This document shows, in pieces, positions 51,295-59,621 of a stretch of 64,000 nucleotides of DNA. Position numbers and translations under genes: made by a program. This stretch comes from an uncultured Acidimicrobiales bacterium (lineage in GTDB: Bacteria > Actinomycetota > Acidimicrobiia > Acidimicrobiales > Aldehydirespiratoraceae). The notes under the pieces are model-generated. The model saw only the letters and a program-made list of their open reading frames with translations. It made no database searches and was not told the DNA's origin. The stretch is from NCBI GenBank assembly GCA_958296055.1, contig CATQHS010000001.1, positions 1,832,277-1,896,276 on the forward strand. The letters are read 5' to 3'. Every line of letters begins with the position of its first letter. The first letter of the stretch is position 1.

Positions 51295-52935
51295 TCACAG
51301 AGACTTGTTTACTAGGTTCTGGAGATGCTGGACTTTGTCGAAGATCTGGCGCCGTTCGCCCATGTGTGACTCGATTTTGCGGACGGCATGCATGACGGTG
51401 GTGTGGTCGCGGTTGCCGTAGACTCGGCCGATTTCGGGATAGGATAGATTAGTCATGTTGCGGGTGACGTACATGGCGACCTGGCGGGCTTCAACTAATG
51501 GTTGGCGACGGCTGCCGCTGATTATCTGCTCCACGGGGAACCCGAAGCCGCTGGATGCTTTCTCCAGAATCGTTTCGGCGGTGATCGGCGGTTTTATGTC
51601 CTTGGTCACTAGGTCTACGAGGATTTCGTGGGCCAGTTCCGTAGTGCAGAGTTGCTGAGTCAGGTTGCAATAAGCAGTGGTCTTGATCAGCGCCCCTTCG
51701 AGTTCGCGGATTGAGTTGGTGATGTTTTCGGCGATGAAGGTCAGGACTTCGTCGGAGATAATGCTGTTCCTGGCTTTGCGCTTCTTGTGGAGGATAGCCA
51801 GCCGGGTCTCCAGGTCTGGATGCTGGATGTCGGTGATGAGACCCCATTTGAACCGGCTCCGCAGCCGGTCCTCAAGGGTCGAGATGGCGTCGGGAGTCCG
51901 GTCTGATGACAGCACAATCTGTTTGTGGTTCTGGTGCAGATCGTTGAAAGTGTGGAAGAACTCCTCTTGGAACCCGTGTTTGCCCTCGAGGAATTGGATG
52001 TCGTCTATGAGCAACACGTCGTTGCGGCGATAGGCCTGCTTGAACTCGGTCAGGGTCGAGGTGCGGATGGAGTCGACGAACTCGTTGAGGAAGGTCTCGC
52101 TGGTGACGTATCGCACCTTGTATTTGGGATAGTGGGCGGCGATGTAATGGGAGATGGCTTGGAGCAGGTGCGTCTTGCCCAGTCCAGAGTCGCCATGAAT
52201 GAACAGCGGGTTGTAGGATGCGGCCGGAGTCTCGGCCACCGACAGCGCGGCGGCATGGGCGAATCGGTTGGATTTTCCGATCACGAACTGTTCGAAGGTA
52301 AACTTCTGATGCAGTAAGGGCGGGGGCTCAGCGGGCTTCACTTCGGCCGCTGGCGGCGTCATGTCGGCCAGATCGACATCGAGTTCATCCCAGCCGGACT
52401 CGATCACCACTCGGATCGTCGCGTCGGGGTCGGTTTCCTGGACCGCTTCTTCCATCACTCCGAGGTAACGGGCCTCGATGCGGGTCTTCTGATGTTCGCC
52501 GGGCACGGAGATGACCAGCTCGCCGTTGTCGAACGCCACCGCCTTGGTGCTGCTGAACGTGGATTTCCAGACTGCGTCACCCACTTGATCCCGGATGTTG
52601 GGGCTGCAAGCAGACCAGAGATTTTCGGCGGTGGGCTCTGCGGTGGGCTCTGCGGTGGGCTCGGCGGTGGGCTCTGCGGTGGGCTCTGCGGTGGGCTCTG
52701 CGGTGGGCTCGGCGGTGGGCTCTGCGGTGGGCTCTGCGGTGGGCTCGGCGGTGGGCTCTGCGGTGGGCTCTGCGGTGGGCTCTGCGGTGGGCTCGGCGGT
52801 GGGCTCTGCGGTGGGCTCTGCGGTGGGCTCGGCGGTGGGCTCTGCGGTGGGCTCTGCGGTGGGCTCTGCGGTGGGCTCTGCGGTGGGCTCTGCGGTGGGC
52901 TCTGCGGTGGGCTCTGCGGTGGGCTCTGTAGTCAC
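51295..52935 (-). CDS. dnaA: Chromosomal replication initiator DnaA with long PTAE-repeat N-terminal extension
   Basis: The product has 546 residues from GTG 52935, with GGAGAG 11 bases upstream. Residues 2-101 are about 25 repeats of Pro-Thr-Ala-Glu. Residues ~103-180 are domain I (NLWSACSPNIRDQVGDAVWKS...), normally the very N-terminus. Domain II is short. Domain III is the AAA+ ATPase with GDSGLGKTHL, VLLIDDIQFLEGK and the arginine-rich LEDRLRSRFKWGL. Domain IV ends with NRDHTTVMHAVRKIE, the DnaA-box reader. The repeat is negatively charged and would keep the frame at any copy number. Confidence 0.93.
   Translation of the reverse strand: MTTEPTAEPTAEPTAEPTAEPTAEPTAEPTAEPTAEPTAEPTAEPTAEPTAEPTAEPTAEPTAEPTAEPTAEPTAEPTAEPTAEPTAEPTAEPTAEPTAEPTAENLWSACSPNIRDQVGDAVWKSTFSSTKAVAFDNGELVISVPGEHQKTRIEARYLGVMEEAVQETDPDATIRVVIESGWDELDVDLADMTPPAAEVKPAEPPPLLHQKFTFEQFVIGKSNRFAHAAALSVAETPAASYNPLFIHGDSGLGKTHLLQAISHYIAAHYPKYKVRYVTSETFLNEFVDSIRTSTLTEFKQAYRRNDVLLIDDIQFLEGKHGFQEEFFHTFNDLHQNHKQIVLSSDRTPDAISTLEDRLRSRFKWGLITDIQHPDLETRLAILHKKRKARNSIISDEVLTFIAENITNSIRELEGALIKTTAYCNLTQQLCTTELAHEILVDLVTKDIKPPITAETILEKASSGFGFPVEQIISGSRRQPLVEARQVAMYVTRNMTNLSYPEIGRVYGNRDHTTVMHAVRKIESHMGERRQIFDKVQHLQNLVNKSL
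52631..52930. repeat. 25 tandem 12-bp units in dnaA
   Basis: The unit GTGGGCTCTGCG (plus strand) is repeated 25 times in 300 bp; the last unit ends GTA. Units 3, 7, 10, 14 and 17 carry G instead of T at position 9, a silent GCA/GCC alanine change. Units 4-10 and 11-17 have the same pattern, so an 84-bp block of seven units was duplicated within the array. Confidence 0.95.
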
Positions 52936-53373
52936 GCAACTCGATTCTCTCCACAGCACTGTCCACAGGTGTGAACAACTGCCTGTACTCGAAACGGCGG
53001 CCCCCGATCTGGCCGGGCTGGACCACGAGTGGCTCCGCTTCCCGGCTGGCTCGGCGACACGAACGGGTGGAACGTAGCAGTGAAGCGGAGCGCTGCAAGC
53101 CGAACCGAGAAAGCGGGCAAAACTCCTGTCCGGGAGACTTTCCAACGGTGAAATCACAGCCTTGTAGGATGAAAGCCGCGCTCCGATTGGCCGCGCAGGC
53201 CGGTCTGAGGGCAGCTAGCCCGGGGCCAGGGCTGGTTGTCGCGGGGCCGGTGCGGCCCGTACGGTGGAACGGACCGGCTCGCCGCCATCCACAGCTCCGG
53301 CCGCGGGCCGGGCGGCGGCGATGCCGTCGAACCGCTTGGCACCCGGCTGGGGCCGGGGGTTCGAGGAGGAACG
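52936..53373. promoter_or_regulatory. dnaA-rpmH divergent promoter region
   Basis: This 438-bp gap separates divergent dnaA and rpmH. CTGTCCACA (52959-52967, 8 of 9 to the actinobacterial DnaA box) lies 24 bases upstream of the dnaA start, and weaker boxes occur at 52947-52955 (CTCTCCACA) and near 53286 (CCATCCACA), consistent with DnaA autoregulation. TAGGAT near 53165 may be an rpmH -10. No gene is visible inside. Confidence 0.5.
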
Positions 53374-53508
53374 ATGAAGCGCACATATCAGCCCAATGTT
53401 CGCAAAAGGCACGTCAAGCACGGTTTCAGAGTTCGCATGCGGACCCGGGGCGGCCGGGCTGTCATCCGAGCCCGGCGGCGCCGGGGCCGGGCTCGGCTGG
53501 CTGCTTGA
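53374..53508 (+). CDS. rpmH: 50S ribosomal protein L34
   Basis: The 44-residue protein begins [20 protein letters not shown] and ends in a basic [13 protein letters not shown] tail, canonical L34. ATG 53374 follows GAGGAGG; longer in-frame extensions are artefacts. The stop overlaps the rnpA start (TGATG). Confidence 0.96.
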   Translation: MKRTYQPNVRKRHVKHGFRVRMRTRGGRAVIRARRRRGRARLAA

Positions 53509-53849
53509 TGATCGAAGGCTTGTCCGGTCGCCGTGCTCTCGAGCGGGTCCGAGCTGGCGGGGTCTCGGCCCGGCGGGGCCCGATCAGGATGACGTACTGC
53601 CCGGGCCCGGGCCGCGTCTGCCGGTTCGGCTTTGCCGTGCCCGGTTCGGCGGGATCAGCGGTAGTTCGCAACCGGGCCCGCCGCCGGGTTCAAGCGGTGC
53701 TTCGGGATTTGGACCGCGAGGCCGACGGCCTCCCCCGCCCGGGCGACTATTTCGTCGGGGTCGCCGCGCCGCTTGATCGGCTGTCCCCCCTGGAATTGCG
53801 AGCCGCCATCGTCGATCTGCTGCGCCGGGTGGGCCGGAGCGCGGCGTGA
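53508..53849 (+). CDS. rnpA: Ribonuclease P protein component
   Basis: The 113-residue protein carries the family signature [15 protein letters not shown] near residue 62 (RNR box binding the RNA subunit), a beta-strand FGFAV before it and a helical C-terminus. ATG 53508 overlaps the rpmH stop. It matures tRNA 5' ends with the catalytic RNA, which is not in this window. Confidence 0.92.
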   Translation: MIEGLSGRRALERVRAGGVSARRGPIRMTYCPGPGRVCRFGFAVPGSAGSAVVRNRARRRVQAVLRDLDREADGLPRPGDYFVGVAAPLDRLSPLELRAAIVDLLRRVGRSAA

Positions 53850-53883
53850 TGATCGTCTCCCGGCCGGTCAGGGCGGGGCTTCG

Positions 53884-54135
53884 GTGAGCCGGCCGGCTCG
53901 GGTCATGGCCTCGGCCGTGCTGGCCTACCAGCGCATAGCCGCGGCCCGACCCTCGGCCTGTCGGTACGTGCCGTCGTGCTCGACCTACGCGCTGGACGCG
54001 CTGGCGGCCCATGGCGCCGTCCGCGGCGGCTGGCTGTCCGTGCGTCGGCTGTGCCGGTGCCACCCCTGGGCCGGATCTGGGCTTGACCCAGTGCCCGAAG
54101 CCGCGACCGGTCCGCTGGCGGGCGGGAGGCGCTGA
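53884..54135 (+). CDS. yidD: Membrane protein insertion efficiency factor YidD
   Basis: The 83-residue protein has the YidD cysteine pattern: [16 protein letters not shown], then RLCRCHPW with a terminal DPVP. It starts at GTG 53884, 34 bp after rnpA, and its stop overlaps the yidC ATG, so the two are translationally coupled. YidD assists YidC-dependent insertion. Confidence 0.9.
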   Translation: MSRPARVMASAVLAYQRIAAARPSACRYVPSCSTYALDALAAHGAVRGGWLSVRRLCRCHPWAGSGLDPVPEAATGPLAGGRR

Positions 54136-55310
54136 TGCTTGATTTCCTCTTCGATGTTGTGGCCGGGGTCCTGGCCTGGTTCTACTCGTTGTGGCCGTCT
54201 TTCGGGATGTCGATTGTCTTCCTCACGTTGGCGGCGCTGTTGGTCATAACGCCTTTGACGTTGAAGGGCACCAAGTCGATGCTGCAGATGCAGCAGCACC
54301 AACCCGAGATTAAGAAGATCCAGACTCAACACCGGGGCGACCCCCAGGCCCGGAACGAGGCCATGATGGCCTTCTACAAGGAAAAGGGCCTCAACCCCAT
54401 GGGGAGCTGCGTTCCCCTCCTCGCCCAAGCTCCCATATTCATCGTGCTCTACCAGGTTGTTCGCGGGCTGACCCGCCGGACCACCGAGATCGGGACCCAG
54501 CTCGGCTTCACCGCCGGGCGGGATTCTGTCGAGGCCTCTCCGGGGGCTACCACCGTTCAGAGAAGCGAACAAACATTCGATCCAGACTTCTTGTCGGTGG
54601 ACACGCAGCTCTACCAGCGGCTCAACGGGGAGACCGAGATGGTCTCGTGGGGCATAGACTTGTCCAGGAGCGCATCCGAAGCGATGGCTGAAGGAATCTT
54701 TCAGGCTCTCCCCTATCTGTTCATGATGCTGATAGTGCTGGTCACGGGCCTCAAGCAGCATCGCCAGATACAGAAACGCCAGGTCGGAACCGCGGGCCAG
54801 CCCCCTCAGATGCAAATGATCATGAAGTTCCTGCCCTGGTTCCTGCCGATCATCTCCTATACCTTCCAAGCCGCTCTGGTCGTCTACTTCATCGTCTCCA
54901 ACCTCTACCGGATCGGGCAGCAGGCCTACATCACCAGAACTCTCTACTCCAAAGAGGACTCCATCGGGGCCATCGTGACCCGGCAGCGGTCGGCGGACCA
55001 ATCCGAGCCGGACGACGACACGACGCCGGACAAGTCCCGGACTCAGCCCAAGGGCACAGCCACCCCCAAGCGGGACGGGGATCGGGGCCCCAATCGGGGC
55101 CCTAGTCGAAGCCCCAAGACCCCGCGCCCGGCCCGAACTCGGACGAGCCGAACCTCGGGCCCGAGCTCGAAGTCGGGGGGTTCGGGCGGCGGCCGCACCG
55201 GCAAAGCCCCCACCCGGTCCCGAGGCGGTGGCGGCCGAGTCACCCCGTCGGGAACCAGTCAAGATCGCATGTCCCCGAACCGCAGCAAGAAGAAGCGCAA
55301 GCGGCGCTGA
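54135..55310 (+). CDS. yidC: Membrane protein insertase YidC/Oxa1
   Basis: The 391-residue protein has a first hydrophobic segment (LDFLFDVVAGVLAWFYSLW), the substrate groove helices from about 28-50 (MSIVFLTLAALLVITPLTLKG), GSCVPLLAQAPIFIVLYQVVRGL, later membrane helices (PYLFMMLIVLVTGL and PWFLPIISYTFQAALVVYFIVSNLYRIGQQ), and a basic Arg/Pro/Lys-rich cytoplasmic tail of about 110 residues that may contact ribosomes. It lacks the large periplasmic domain of Gram-negative YidC, as usual in actinobacteria. Confidence 0.93.
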   Translation: MLDFLFDVVAGVLAWFYSLWPSFGMSIVFLTLAALLVITPLTLKGTKSMLQMQQHQPEIKKIQTQHRGDPQARNEAMMAFYKEKGLNPMGSCVPLLAQAPIFIVLYQVVRGLTRRTTEIGTQLGFTAGRDSVEASPGATTVQRSEQTFDPDFLSVDTQLYQRLNGETEMVSWGIDLSRSASEAMAEGIFQALPYLFMMLIVLVTGLKQHRQIQKRQVGTAGQPPQMQMIMKFLPWFLPIISYTFQAALVVYFIVSNLYRIGQQAYITRTLYSKEDSIGAIVTRQRSADQSEPDDDTTPDKSRTQPKGTATPKRDGDRGPNRGPSRSPKTPRPARTRTSRTSGPSSKSGGSGGGRTGKAPTRSRGGGGRVTPSGTSQDRMSPNRSKKKRKRR

Positions 55311-55353
55311 CCGCAGTTCGGGAACTAGTTGAGGAGAAGGACGCAGCATCATC

Positions 55354-56214
55354 ATGGAATGGGTTGAGACCACAGCGACCACCGTTGAGGTGGCCAAGGA
55401 TGCGGCCCTTGATCGGCTTGGAATCCACGAAGAGGACGCTGAATTCGAAGTGATCTCAGAAGGCAGGACGGGATGGTTCGGCCGGCAGAAACAGGAAGCG
55501 AGGGTCCGGGCCCGGGTCCGGCCGGTCGTTCCCCGGTCGAAGGACGATCGCAATCGAAAACGGGGCGGCGCCGGGCGCCAGCGCCGGTCGGACAGCGCCC
55601 GGAAAGCCTCCAGCGCGAACTCGCGAACAGAACGGCCGAAAGATTCAAACAACGATCGTCGTGAGAAGGCAGCATCGAAATCGAAGCCGCCGGGCGATCG
55701 CAGAAAGGACAAGAAGATGGATCAAGATCAAAACTCACCTGAGATATCTCTGGCGGAGCAGGCGGACCTGGCCGAGTCTTTTGTGCGAGAACTGGCGGAG
55801 ACGATGGGGATCACCTTGGAGTTCACCCGACACGAGATGAAGGACGACATCTTGCGCATCGAAGCCGCGGGGCCCGACATCGGCGTGTTGGTCGGCCACG
55901 GCGGCGGCACGGCTCAAGCGGTGGACGATCTCGTTCGCACCGTTTTGCAAAGGGCGGGCGGAACCATTCGTGAGGGCAAAATCCGGATCGACATCGGCGG
56001 GGTTCGGGCCCGCCGAGCCGAGGCCCTGGAGGGCTTCGCCCGCCGAATTGCCGATGAGGTGACGGAGACCGGGCGAGACATCGCCTTGGAACCGATGGAT
56101 CGGGTGGACCGCAAAATCGTTCATGACGCGGTGGCCGCGTTGGAAGAGGTGGCCAGCCGCAGCGAGGGGGAAGGGCCGCAACGACGGGTCGTGGTTTTTC
56201 CCTCGGCGGAATGA
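55354..56214 (+). CDS. jag: Jag/KhpB RNA-binding protein (Jag-N, KH, R3H)
   Basis: The 286-residue protein has a Jag-N domain (EWVETTATTVEVAKDAALDRLG, with GRTGWFGRQK), a charged linker (70-125), a KH domain with GHGGGTAQAVDDL as GxxG loop (about 175-190), and an R3H domain with MDRVDRKIVHDAV (Arg-x3-His). It is the partner of YidC in the conserved rpmH-jag cluster and is implicated in RNA binding and cell-wall control. Its stop overlaps rsmG by 4 bp. Confidence 0.93.
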   Translation: MEWVETTATTVEVAKDAALDRLGIHEEDAEFEVISEGRTGWFGRQKQEARVRARVRPVVPRSKDDRNRKRGGAGRQRRSDSARKASSANSRTERPKDSNNDRREKAASKSKPPGDRRKDKKMDQDQNSPEISLAEQADLAESFVRELAETMGITLEFTRHEMKDDILRIEAAGPDIGVLVGHGGGTAQAVDDLVRTVLQRAGGTIREGKIRIDIGGVRARRAEALEGFARRIADEVTETGRDIALEPMDRVDRKIVHDAVAALEEVASRSEGEGPQRRVVVFPSAE

Positions 56215-56843
56215 CGGCCGGCGATCTGGACACTCTTCTCGATCGAGCGTGGGCTCCGGCCCGCCAGGCCGGAGCTATCGGCTCAGCTTCGACGGCGGAG
56301 TTGCGGGCTCATGCCCGCGGCTTTGTTACTCCAGCCTGGCGGATCGGCCGTCCGTTGCGGTTGATTGACATTGGCACCGGAGCGGGGATACCCGGACTGC
56401 TGGCCGCGCTGGAGTTGCCGGAATCGCAATGGGTGCTGGCCGATGCCGACGAGCGACGCTGCCGGGCGGCCCGGGCCGCGGTGCGGTCGGTCGGGTTAGA
56501 GCAAAGAGTGACCGTAGAACATGTCCGGATTGAGGCCCTGGCCGACCGAGCGGATGCCAGAGAGGGATTCGACGGCGCCACGGCCCGCTCGTTTGGACCG
56601 GTGACGGAGTTGGCGGAATGCGGACTGCCGTTGCTGCGGGTGGGCGGCGAGCTGGTGGTTTCGGTGACTGAAGAGACCGAGCGCCATTGGCGGACCCCGG
56701 ATTTGGAGCGAGCCACCGGATGCGTCTGGGCTCGGAGCTGGCGGACGGCGCATGGAAGATACCTGGCCGTGAAGCGGGCCCGGTCCACACCTGAAGGACT
56801 GCCCCGCCGGTCTGCTGCTCGACGCCGGGCACCCTTGATCTGA
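56211..56843 (+). CDS. rsmG: 16S rRNA (guanine-N7) methyltransferase RsmG/GidB
   Basis: The 210-residue protein carries the AdoMet loop IDIGTGAGIPGLLAALELP (about 46-64), LADADERRC and the GATARSFGPVTELAE block. It methylates G527 of 16S rRNA. It closes the rpmH-rnpA-yidD-yidC-jag-rsmG operon; next in the conserved order is parA, but here a decayed transposase gene intervenes. Confidence 0.93.
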   Translation: MTAGDLDTLLDRAWAPARQAGAIGSASTAELRAHARGFVTPAWRIGRPLRLIDIGTGAGIPGLLAALELPESQWVLADADERRCRAARAAVRSVGLEQRVTVEHVRIEALADRADAREGFDGATARSFGPVTELAECGLPLLRVGGELVVSVTEETERHWRTPDLERATGCVWARSWRTAHGRYLAVKRARSTPEGLPRRSAARRRAPLI

Positions 56844-56898
56844 TCTCAGGCGGCTGTGTCCCGCGGAGTGGGGGTTTGGGGTTGGTGAAATATCCCCG

Positions 56899-57782
56899 CT
56901 ACCCGTGAGCAGCGTTTGATTTCTTGTTGATCCGCTCCAGCGGGTTGGTGGACCAGATCTTCTGCCGGTGTGAGTTCGGGAAGGCGGTGAAGGCCGGTGC
57001 CTCGGCTTTGGCGTCGGCGGCCCGCTCGCCGGTTTTGGGGAACATGGCGGCGAGTTGTTCGGAGACTTGGCCCCGGGCTTCGCGCACCGCGGCGGCGTCG
57101 GGTTGGGCGAAGACGGTCCAGAGGATCGCGGCGGCCATGTGCTGCGGGTCCGGGCCACGCGGGGCCAACAGGTCGCGGGCGAAGTACATCCGGCAGCGTT
57201 GCCGGGCTGCGCCTTGCAGGGCGCGGTTGGCGGCGGCGGCGAGCCGCGCCCCGGTGAGGCCGCGGTCTCGCCGTGACACGGGGAACTGCTGCCGGAAACC
57301 CTCGGTCTCACTGTCGCCGAGGCCGTATCCCAGGTGCCCGCCGCAGCCGTCTTCGGCGACCCCCGAAGCGACGACTATCGCCGTTGACGTCACCGGCGAG
57401 AGGCGGTTGCGGACTTTCAGGCAGGCAGCGTCCAAGAAGAGACACGGGAACTCGGCGTGGCCGAGGTGGCGGCTGAGGACGGCCTTGACGGCCTCGTCGC
57501 GCTTGGCGCAGGTGCGATGCCTCAGATTTTGGAGATCCCCGAGTCCTCCTGGTACCTTTGACCAGATCATCTACCGGTCGGGTGGACACCACGTTGCCGC
57601 AGGGCCTCCACCGCTACTGCGTGCAGGGCCCGGTTGATGCGCCGACGGGGCTCAAGCACCGACGCCAGGAAGCCGCCCTCGCCAGCTTGGGGGATCTTCA
57701 GCCCGCGTCGCTGGCTCGGGTGCCCAACAGGCGGGACTGGTGCCCGTTGCGCTCGGGCGCTCGAGCGTCGATGCGCTCATAG
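56899..57782 (-). pseudogene. IS256/Mutator-family transposase remnant
   Basis: The minus strand reads as IS256-type transposase fragments in changing frames. Near 57782 is YERIDARAPERNGHQSRLLGTRASDAG with a stop; then LSPVGASTGPC-like text, STRPVDDLVKG, and from 57570 an intact stretch with HGLF-like FLDAACLKVRN, RDRGLTGARL, QRCRMYFARDLLAPRG, ending IWSTNPLERINKKSNAAHG. The N-terminus is missing and at least two frameshifts are present, so it is dead. No clear terminal inverted repeats were found. It separates rsmG from the parS/parA region. Confidence 0.8.
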
Positions 57783-57792
57783 CCGGCCGCGC

Positions 57793-57808
57793 CGTTTCAC
57801 GTGAAACA
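57793..57808. promoter_or_regulatory. parS: parS site 1
   Basis: CGTTTCACGTGAAACA matches the ParB-binding consensus TGTTTCACGTGAAACA except at the first base. It is a perfect 14-bp palindrome core, 71 bp upstream of parA. Confidence 0.95.
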
Positions 57809-57848
57809 TTCCACGGCCCTGCCCGGCTGGTCCGGACCGGGTTGAAAA

Positions 57849-57864
57849 TGTTTCACGTGAAACC
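57849..57864. promoter_or_regulatory. parS: parS site 2 at the parA start
   Basis: TGTTTCACGTGAAACC matches the consensus except the last base. It lies 56 bp from site 1 and ends 15 bases before the parA start, so ParB bound here could also repress parAB. Confidence 0.95.
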
Positions 57865-57878
57865 ATCAGGGTGCTACA

Positions 57879-58712
57879 GTGTCGGCAATGGAGACTATTC
57901 CCGGCCTCACGCCTGACTTGGCGCTAGGCGACGCGGAATCGGCCCGAAGCTCGCGGTTGATTGCGGTTGCCAATCAGAAGGGGGGGGTGGGCAAGACGAC
58001 GACCGCGGTCAACCTCTCGGCTTGCTTCGCCGAAGAGGGGTTCAGAACGCTGCTCGTTGACCTCGACCCCCAAGCCAATGCCACCACGGGGCTGGGAATC
58101 AACCCTCGGAACCTCGATTACTCGATGTACGACGTGCTGCTCAACGATTTGGTCATGGACGATGTAATCGAAGCCACCGCCATCCGGGGGCTTCATGTTG
58201 CTCCTTCCAGCCTTGATTTGGCCGGGGCCGAGATAGAGTTGGTCACCGCTTTCAACCGGGAGCGGAAACTGCGGCTCGCGCTCGAATCGATCACCGACTC
58301 CTATGACATGGTGCTCATCGACTGCCCGCCTTCACTGGGTCTGCTGACCGTGAACGGCCTGACCGCGGCCAAAGAGATAATGGTGCCGATCCAGACCGAG
58401 TACTACGCCCTGGAAGGACTTGGTCAGCTCATCCGCAATATTGATTTGGTCAAGCGCAACCTGAATCCCGCCTTGGAGCTGTCCACCATCGTGCTGGTTA
58501 TGTTCGATGCTAGGACCAAGCTTTCGACTCAAGTGGCCAATGAGGTCCGGGAACATTTCGGAGACAAAGTCTGTCAGCAGATGATACCCCGCAATGTTCG
58601 GGTGAGCGAGGCCCCCTCATACGGCCAACCCATCACTATTTTCGATCCGTCGGCTCGAGGGGCCAAGGCGTATAGGGCTTTGGCGAAGGAGGTGCTGGGT
58701 GTCGCGTCGTAG
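57879..58712 (+). CDS. parA: Chromosome-partitioning ATPase ParA (Soj)
   Basis: The protein has 277 residues from GTG 57879 (ATG 57888 is an alternative). It has the deviant Walker A VANQKGGVGKTTTAVNL (about 31-47), LLVDLDPQANATTGLG and LIDCPPSLGLLTVNGL. ParA makes ATP-dependent gradients on DNA that move ParB-parS complexes. The parS pair lies upstream and parB overlaps its end by 14 bp. Confidence 0.95.
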   Translation: MSAMETIPGLTPDLALGDAESARSSRLIAVANQKGGVGKTTTAVNLSACFAEEGFRTLLVDLDPQANATTGLGINPRNLDYSMYDVLLNDLVMDDVIEATAIRGLHVAPSSLDLAGAEIELVTAFNRERKLRLALESITDSYDMVLIDCPPSLGLLTVNGLTAAKEIMVPIQTEYYALEGLGQLIRNIDLVKRNLNPALELSTIVLVMFDARTKLSTQVANEVREHFGDKVCQQMIPRNVRVSEAPSYGQPITIFDPSARGAKAYRALAKEVLGVAS

Positions 58713-59589
58713 TGGACTCGGTAAAGGGCTTGATGCGCTGATTCCCGTCGAACTCAGGGAGCAGAGCGAGGATGCCGTCCTTCGAGACGTACTCCTCGAC
58801 CAAGTGGTGGCGAATCGGTATCAACCCCGAGATCACTTTGATGAGGAGGCCCTGGGCCAATTGGCCGCCTCCGTTGGCGAAATCGGCGTGCTCCAGCCCA
58901 TCTTGGTACGCGAGACCGGCGACGGGTACGAGGTCATCGCCGGCGAGCGCCGCCTACGAGCCGCCCGGAAGGCCGGGTTGACCACCATCCCGGCCTTAGT
59001 CCGGAGCGCCGAGGGGAGTTCCACGCTTGAAGCGGCGCTGGTGGAGAACCTGCACCGGGAAGACCTCAATGCCCTGGAAGAAGCGGCTGCCTATCGCCAG
59101 CTTATGGGTGAGTTCGGGCTGACTCAAGATCAGATCGCGTCCCGAGTCGGCCGATCTCGTTCCGCCATCGCCAACACCATCCGGCTGCTTCAGCTTCCGG
59201 TGGCCATACAAAGGCTGATCGTCGAAGGCTTGCTCTCGGCGGGTCACGGCCGGGCCTTACTCACCATTGCCGACGAGGATGATCAGCGCGCTTTGGCCGA
59301 CGAGATCGTCCGGGATCAACTGACTGTTCGCGAGGTTGAGCAACGCTTGCGGGCTGCTCCCCCCGACGCCGCTGAACTCGATGCCGCCGAGCCTGACGTC
59401 GGCGAGAAAGCCTCGCCAGCCGATCTCAGCTCGGTGCCGGATGTCGGGGTCCTCGAACTGGAGGGATTGCTGGCCGCCCGCTTAGACACCCGAGTATCGG
59501 TTCATATGGGCAAGGGCCGGGGCCGAATCACCATCGCCTTCGCCGATGTGGACGACCTTGAGCGCATATATCGCTTGATCTCGGTGTGA
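58699..59589 (+). CDS. parB: Chromosome-partitioning protein ParB
   Basis: The 296-residue protein starts with the ParA-contacting GLGKGLDALIP, followed by the CTPase/ParB-N domain with AGERRLRAARKAG, a helix-turn-helix QIASRVGRSRSAIANTIRLLQLP that reads parS, and a C-terminal dimerisation domain (LDTRVSVHMGKGRGRITI). It starts at GTG 58699 inside parA. It clamps on DNA at the two parS sites upstream and spreads. Confidence 0.95.
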   Translation: MSRRSGLGKGLDALIPVELREQSEDAVLRDVLLDQVVANRYQPRDHFDEEALGQLAASVGEIGVLQPILVRETGDGYEVIAGERRLRAARKAGLTTIPALVRSAEGSSTLEAALVENLHREDLNALEEAAAYRQLMGEFGLTQDQIASRVGRSRSAIANTIRLLQLPVAIQRLIVEGLLSAGHGRALLTIADEDDQRALADEIVRDQLTVREVEQRLRAAPPDAAELDAAEPDVGEKASPADLSSVPDVGVLELEGLLAARLDTRVSVHMGKGRGRITIAFADVDDLERIYRLISV

Positions 59590-59621
59590 ACCGCAGGCCT
59601 GGTTCAGGCCCGGCGGTTCGG

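Noticed and set aside
52631..52930. CRISPR array
   Set aside because: Units are contiguous 12-bp repeats with no spacers, inside a coding frame, and no cas genes are present.
52492..52974. Plus-strand Gly-Gly-Leu-Cys and Gly-Ser-Ala-Val repeat proteins opposite dnaA
   Set aside because: Shadows of the 12-bp dnaA array; any frame through it stays open.
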